Assembly (NCBI GenBank): GCA_018376445.1
Contig: JAHABL010000001.1
Span: 378,831 to 442,830, forward strand
Reading direction: 5' to 3'
Length of the DNA stretch: 64,000 bases
Source: Mycobacteriales bacterium
GTDB lineage: Bacteria; Actinomycetota; Actinomycetes; Mycobacteriales; Mycobacteriaceae
The notes under the pieces are model-generated. The model saw only the letters and a list, made by a program, of their open reading frames with translations, did no database searches and was not told the origin of the DNA. A program made the translations under genes and the position numbers. This document shows positions 60,480-64,000 of this stretch, piece by piece (the stretch's first letter is position 1; the number at the start of each line of letters is the position of its first letter).

Positions 60480-60857
60480 CTAGGCAACTGGCTTTTCCGC
60501 AGAGACCGCTGGGCGTTCCGCTTCATAGATGATGTTGTCGTGGCAGTCTTGGACTTCCAATCGCATGTGGTGCGGCAGTGCTCTTGTGAGAATCAACCAA
60601 AGGTAGTTAGACCATTGCATGTAGTTTGAGTCGTAAGGTAGTTCCCCCATTACGCCCACATAGTCTTCGTACTGGGTAATGGTTATCTCTGAGGTGCCTT
60701 TATGAGGGGAATTCGCGTTGTTCGGATCTGCTGGTAGTGCGATAACTGCCGAATTTGTCTTTTTACGAATACGGCCTTGTGCTTGTTTTACGAAGACATC
60801 TATGACTTCGTTTACTTTCGCTCCGTCAATGTCGATGAAAACTACATCGATTCTCAT
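60480..60857 (-). CDS. Candidate immunity protein of the MuF-type toxin
   Basis: 125 aa, acidic, no signal peptide or TM; not matched to a known family. It begins MRIDVVFIDIDGAKVNEVID. AAGGAGGG lies 6 nt before the ATG, and the gene starts 18 nt after the stop of the toxin-like frame, so both are on one mRNA; a terminator follows at once. Being the only other gene kept behind a CdiA-type nuclease C-terminus, it is best explained as the cognate immunity protein. This is inference from position and size. Confidence 0.65.
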   Translation of the reverse strand: MRIDVVFIDIDGAKVNEVIDVFVKQAQGRIRKKTNSAVIALPADPNNANSPHKGTSEITITQYEDYVGVMGELPYDSNYMQWSNYLWLILTRALPHHMRLEVQDCHDNIIYEAERPAVSAEKPVA

Positions 60858-60875
60858 GCGAATCCCTCCTTTCTG

Positions 60876-61916
60876 TTATCCCCATATGTATTTGTAGTAA
60901 CCGTTACTGTCTTTTCCTAGGAAAAATACTCTTTTTGCGTACTTGGCAGTTTTGAGTGATGCTTCTAACGAGTCCCTAGCGATTGTTCTGTCTATGTGTC
61001 CCCCGCGCCCGTTAATCAGGATACTATCTGATTGTTTTGCGCCTTTCTTTATATCTTTCGAAAGTGCTCTTGTATAGCGCTTAACGAGGTTTTGTGTGTC
61101 ACCTTTGTAGAACGTTGTCATCGTTTTAACCTCTAGTGTTCCGTTTCCAATGAAAAAGTCCGGTGATTGGAGAACATAATTCTCTCTCCAGCTCGTGGCT
61201 AGTTCAGGCGTGGCTGTTTCTCTTTTCTTAAGAAATACCTGTAGTCCTTGTAGCTCATTACCTTCCATCTGCCCCAGTTCACGGCAGTAGTCGGCCTTTT
61301 CCCCGGTGAGTATTTCAATGAACCTTTTCGCATCTGGCAATTCTTCTGCTGGTTTTCCAGTGATGAGGCCGAAGTCTCTTAGTTCCTTGGCTGTATACAC
61401 ATACTCATGAGGAATATTGTCGGCGGGTATGTCATGCCCTATTCGTTCGATCCATACGTCTTTGTCGTTGCCTGCGAACTCTGCTGCGGTGATTCGTTTC
61501 CATAGCTGCTCTTGCGCTGTGATACTTTCGCCGGCGACTTCCGCAATCCGCGCCCACTTCTCCGCTAGTCGTTGTACAACAGATGGAAGCTCGTAAGAGT
61601 ACTTATTATCTGGGTTAGAGCCTTGCGTGTAGTATCCTTCGGCTGCTACACATCTGCAGTGATCGTGATAACGTCCGATCCCAGAAGTGTTCAGGCTCCC
61701 CACTGCTGCCTCATAAGTGGTGTATACCGCCCCGCGTCCAGCGAGCATTAGACAAAACGAGCATGCTCCAGGTGATGGGATACGGTAGTACCTGGTTTTT
61801 GCTTCCGTTGTCGCCCGCTTAACAGTATCGCGCGCACCTTTTAGTACTGATCGTTCAAAACTTCCCTGAGAAATAAGCTCATTAGCTGCTAGTACCGCCG
61901 CATTATCTTGCGTATC
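60876..61916 (-). pseudogene. Minor-head (MuF/VG15-like) protein, C-terminal part with CdiA-type nuclease toxin domain
   Basis: Continuation, in the same frame after one TAG (61917-61919), of the reading frame at 61920-62279. It encodes FERSVLKGARDTVKRATTEA and then RYYRIPSPGACSFCLMLAGR and YHDHCRC, the Cys/His core typical of actinophage minor-head proteins. After a linker of about 120 residues the last 100 look like the CdiA C-terminal tRNase fold: PDFF (D197), LEVKT (E206, K208), KKGAKQSDSILIN and a final KRVFFLGKDSNGYYKYIW (numbering from ATG 61748, the first in-frame ATG). Phage-encoded MuF polymorphic toxins have this build. Either it is inactivated, read through, or re-started at ATG 61748. 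Confidence 0.75.
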
Positions 61917-62279
61917 CTACACTCTGTCAAAGTTTTTCCACTTCACCTTGCTCGCATTTAACGCCCATTTAATGTTTCCTTGCGCCTGCGATGGATGAAC
62001 TCCCTTCCAGCGTGTCTTCACCTCTGGTAACTCTGCGAGGAGCTTATTACGGGCTCTTGACTTCACCACTGCCCGACCCGCGCTATCGGCTGCAAGCTGC
62101 CCATAATTATGGGTGACATCACAATAAAGGACAAGAAAGTCGTCTTTGCTCATCCCCGGATTAGTGCTCACCTCGTGAAGAAGATGGCGCTTCGCGGCGG
62201 CAGTAATACTTTCCAACTCCGTTGAATGACGCACCCATTCTACCGGCAGTTTCACATCGCTAGATTTCGTGGATGCCAT
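61917..62279 (-). pseudogene. Minor-head (MuF/VG15-like) protein, N-terminal part ending at an in-frame amber codon
   Basis: 120 codons from ATG 62279 to TAG 61917. The sequence (PVEWVRHSTELESITAAAKR ... YGQLAADSAGRAVVKSRARN) resembles the N-terminal helical part of actinophage head-morphogenesis proteins. GAGGAA lies 11 nt upstream, and the start is 3 nt after the portal stop, the normal phage order. The frame continues for 346 sense codons beyond the TAG, so this is one gene cut by a point nonsense codon rather than two genes. Confidence 0.75.
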
Positions 62280-62716
62280 AGTCTAGAGTTCCTCAGAATG
62301 AATCCAACGTTCTCGTGATTTATCCTCAGGAACCGCAGTGCCGCGAGCTGCCCCGGCGGCAATCCGGAAAAGCTCATCGGAATTATTCTTCCGTGCCTCC
62401 GCGACCAGCCTGCTAATCGTCGTCGAATCATATCCTAGAAGCTCGTAGGTGATCTCAGAGGTGGGCGGCAGGATACCTGCGGAGACTAGCTGCATTACCG
62501 ACTGTGCTTGCGCGGCCTTCGTTGGAGTGGACGCGTCCTTCCACCGTGCCCGCAACGTATGCTGATTAGCATTCTCACCCGTGGCAATATGCAGTGCCAG
62601 GTTTGCGACTTCGCACCAGCGTGCGCCGAAAATCACCTGATCTCGTTCCGCGATCTTGACTAGCTCTGCCTCCCCCGCGCGGATAGCATCAGCTGATGCC
62701 GGATTGTCATGAATGA

Positions 62717-62833
62717 TCCCCGGGAAAGACGGTGGGATTCCGGTCTCGGGCGATGAACTACATCCGCCTGGCCGTGTACTGGAACGAACACGGTCGTGCT
62801 GGTGAGTTTCCTGCGCTACCTGATTTTTCCTAG
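62717..62833 (+). pseudogene. 3' fragment of an unidentified plus-strand gene
   Basis: An open frame ending at TAG 62831 reads SRAMNYIRLAVYWNEHGRAG then EFPALPDFS, with protein-like composition, and a textbook terminator follows 8 nt later. This suggests the tail of a former phage gene joined to the portal fragment by deletion near 62750. Its family is not recognised. Confidence 0.4.
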
Positions 62834-62840
62834 AGAGTTG

Positions 62841-62882
62841 GCGGGGGTACCTGGTGTTAATGCTGGGTGCCCCCGCTTTTTT
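62841..62882 (+). terminator. Intrinsic terminator in the prophage remnant
   Basis: GCGGGGG (62841-62847) pairs with CCCCCGC (62870-62876), extended by inner pairs TACC/GGGT-like, followed by six Ts (62877-62882). Confidence 0.85.
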
Positions 62883-63030
62883 CGTACCTTTTCGTGGGAA
62901 CAATTTGGGAACAGGAGCAGCTCTTTTAGACTCTTTTAGGGTCATTTTGACGCCCGAAAACTACCATATAAAAATCGGTAAAACCCCTGTTAAAACAGCA
63001 TTTCAGCATATCTACCAGGGGATTCAAAAA

Positions 63031-63055
63031 GTGCGCCTGCTGGGGCTCGAACCCA
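63031..63055. repeat. Proximal att site inside the tRNA 3' end
   Basis: The 25 bases from 63031 hold the acceptor 3' strand and T-arm of the tRNA and recur at 60094 with two mismatches. Confidence 0.8.
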
Positions 63056-63105
63056 GGACCGAATGATTATGAGTCATTTGCTCTAACCGACTGAGCTACA
63101 GGCAC
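63032..63105 (-). tRNA. tRNA with anticodon CAT (tRNA-Met, or Ile2)
   Basis: Complete 74-nt cloverleaf on the minus strand, no encoded CCA: acceptor GTGCCTG / CAGGCGC (one T-G pair), D-arm GCTC...GAGC, anticodon loop CTCATAA, T-arm CTGGG-TTCGAGC-CCCAG. The first base pair G-C excludes an initiator tRNA. Elongator Met and lysidine-modified Ile2 share this anticodon; Met is more likely but not proven. Its 3' end served as the phage attachment site. Confidence 0.93.
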
Positions 63106-63421
63106 GCACTCCGCTGTTTGTAAGAACAGAAAGAGCGTATCCAGTGTAGCGCGTTGCGGACGAAACTCGTGATTCGGCAGAGTGTCACCGTTGTCGAGCT
63201 GGCTTGTTACTAATGTTACTTAAGTATATTAAAGTTAAAAATGTGCTTTGACCTGCGAGTTTTTTTCCAAATAATGCGGCGTGTCGGAGGTTCAATCGAG
63301 GAAAAGTCTCAACCTTTAGTGCAGACTTGAACGTGACAAGAGAAAAGTGCGCACACCTCCATATCGAACGTACTGCGTTGGGGAAGACGTCATACGTCTC
63401 GGAAGAAGAAGGAGGTGCGAC
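63106..63421 (+). other. Noncoding interval before the DUF3145 gene
   Basis: On the minus strand TACACT (63143-63148) may be the tRNA -10. The middle (63205-63245) is AT-rich (ACTTAAGTATATTAAAG) and is the likely promoter area for the plus-strand gene. AAGGAGGT at 63409-63416 is a near-perfect SD. No other gene is supported. Confidence 0.5.
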
Positions 63422-63937
63422 GTGCACGTCGCCACACCATTTATCGATGCCACCACTGGCGTGGTGTCTATTTATGCTGCTCCCGCCGCGCTGTGTCCAC
63501 GGATCGAGCAGACCCTTGCCCGTACCCTGCAAGCTGCCCTACCCACCCGGCGGCTCATGTGGCATACCGTAGAAGGCTGCCCTGGGATGCTCCGAACTAC
63601 CGTGGACTGGATTGGGCCAGTTGGTAGTGGGCAGGCCCTCGCCGAGGCTCTTGCAGAATGGCCCATTCTTTCCTTTGATGTCACCGAAGACGCCACCGAG
63701 AGCTGGAATGGGCAGCGTTTTAGTCATACCCCCGACCTGGGGCTCTGGCACGGCGAAACCAATGCCTCCGGGGACGTTGTTGTCTCAGAAAACCGCCTTC
63801 GAGAACTCATGCGCTCCGGTGATCTTGAACATGGCATCGAACTCGCTCTCGGCACCGCATGGGACGAGTCCCTCGAATCCCTCCGTCAAGAACACCCCGC
63901 AAGTATCGACGTCACCTGGCTGTCCGCTGTCGGGTAA
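63422..63937 (+). CDS. DUF3145 family protein
   Basis: Conserved actinobacterial protein of unknown function, 171 aa. Family marks are TGVVSIYAAPAALCPRIEQTL near the N-terminus (given here only to its first 20 residues), WHTVEGCPG, and the C-terminal ELMRSGDLEHGIELALGTAW. GTG 63422 is chosen because AAGGAGGT lies 5 nt upstream; the frame is open to a GTG at 63347 but without an SD. No signal peptide or TM, so cytoplasmic. Confidence 0.88.
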   Translation: MHVATPFIDATTGVVSIYAAPAALCPRIEQTLARTLQAALPTRRLMWHTVEGCPGMLRTTVDWIGPVGSGQALAEALAEWPILSFDVTEDATESWNGQRFSHTPDLGLWHGETNASGDVVVSENRLRELMRSGDLEHGIELALGTAWDESLESLRQEHPASIDVTWLSAVG

Positions 63938-64000
63938 AAACCTGCTTTCGCATTTTCCTTCTCCTCTACACAAAAATCTGTGGTGGGCACACGCAATCGA

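Larger units (their letters stand above)
62283..62945 (-). pseudogene. Phage portal protein, C-terminal fragment
   Basis: About 155 residues from TGIPPSFPGIIHDNPASADA to the end match the C-terminal part of SPP1 gp6-like portal proteins (ASADAIRAGEAELVK, FGARWCEVANLAL, LLGYDSTTISRLV). The open frame continues upstream to ATG 62945, but that first third is low-complexity, overlaps a plus-strand terminator and looks like chance reading. The junction is near 62750; everything encoding the portal clip and stem N-terminus is gone. Confidence 0.7.
60094..63055. mobile_element. Prophage remnant integrated at a tRNA gene
   Basis: About 3 kb bounded by a repeat of the tRNA 3' end (60094-60118 and 63031-63055). 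Codon use is more AT-rich and less uniform than in the host genes. Contents from right to left on the minus strand: portal 3' end, minor-head gene interrupted by TAG, its toxin-like C-terminus, candidate immunity gene, terminator. No integrase, terminase, capsid or tail gene is left. Confidence 0.8.

Noticed and set aside
62854..63066. Plus-strand 70-codon frame ending in VRLLGLEPRTE
   Set aside because: The end is the well-known chance translation of a tRNA 3' half, and the frame covers a terminator and the att site.
55546..63105. A suppressor tRNA that would read the TAG at 61917
   Set aside because: The two tRNAs in the window have anticodons GTT and CAT; neither reads TAG.

Overview
The window (about 64 kb, roughly 58% GC by eye) reads as the chromosome of a mycolic-acid-lineage actinobacterium (order Mycobacteriales/Corynebacteriales) with a compact genome. 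The evidence is gene order: many blocks keep the order seen in Mycobacterium tuberculosis (proA-nadD-rsfS-gpgP-octT-comEA-comEC-holA-rpsT, hrcA-dnaJ2-rsmE-phoH-ybeY-corC-era-recO-uppS-smtB-glyS, TPM gene-dgt-dnaG), but intervening genes are missing and the blocks lie closer together. GTG starts and leaderless promoters (a -10 hexamer 6-7 nt before the start codon) are frequent, also as in this lineage. A small-genome genus such as Lawsonella would fit; that is a guess from composition and synteny and was not tested.

Layout. 1-4060: proteostasis block (3' part of tig, clpP1, clpP2, clpX). 4326-10946: mdh, valS, folC with an unusual N-terminal extension, ndk. 11036-18186: RNase E, ribosomal proteins L21 and L27, Obg, ProB. 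18348-21568: Tat-exported phosphoesterase and a YibE/F membrane protein. 21731-29485: proA, nadD, rsfS, two enzymes of the methylglucose-lipopolysaccharide pathway (gpgP, octT), DNA-uptake genes comEA and comEC, holA. 29578-38143: rpsT, an orphan PemK/MazF-like gene, lepA, an esterase, an M3 peptidase, a small membrane protein, hemW. 38183-46897: a CIRCE-controlled hrcA-dnaJ unit followed by a dense chain ending in uppS. 46939-55433: SmtB-type zinc sensor, glyS, TRIC-like protein, TPM protein, dgt, dnaG. 55546-60051: tRNA-Asn, a small HTH gene with two identical palindromes, an ABC-F ATPase, a methyltransferase and a CDF metal exporter with its own inverted repeat.

Accessory region (60094-63055). 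A collapsed prophage of about 3 kb lies at the 3' end of a tRNA gene with anticodon CAT and is bounded by a 23/25 match to the tRNA 3' end. What survives is the 3' end of a portal gene, a minor-head (MuF/VG15-type) gene whose C-terminus looks like a CdiA-type PD-(D/E)XK tRNase toxin, and a closely coupled small acidic protein that is probably its immunity protein. The head-toxin gene is cut by a single in-frame TAG. This phage-borne toxin-immunity module is the most interesting thing in the window.

Smaller points of interest are a DnaG whose N-terminal zinc-ribbon ligands are mostly replaced, the 225-residue acidic extension of FolC, a triple direct repeat before lepA, and a perfect 27-bp tandem duplication in the His-rich segment of the CDF transporter.
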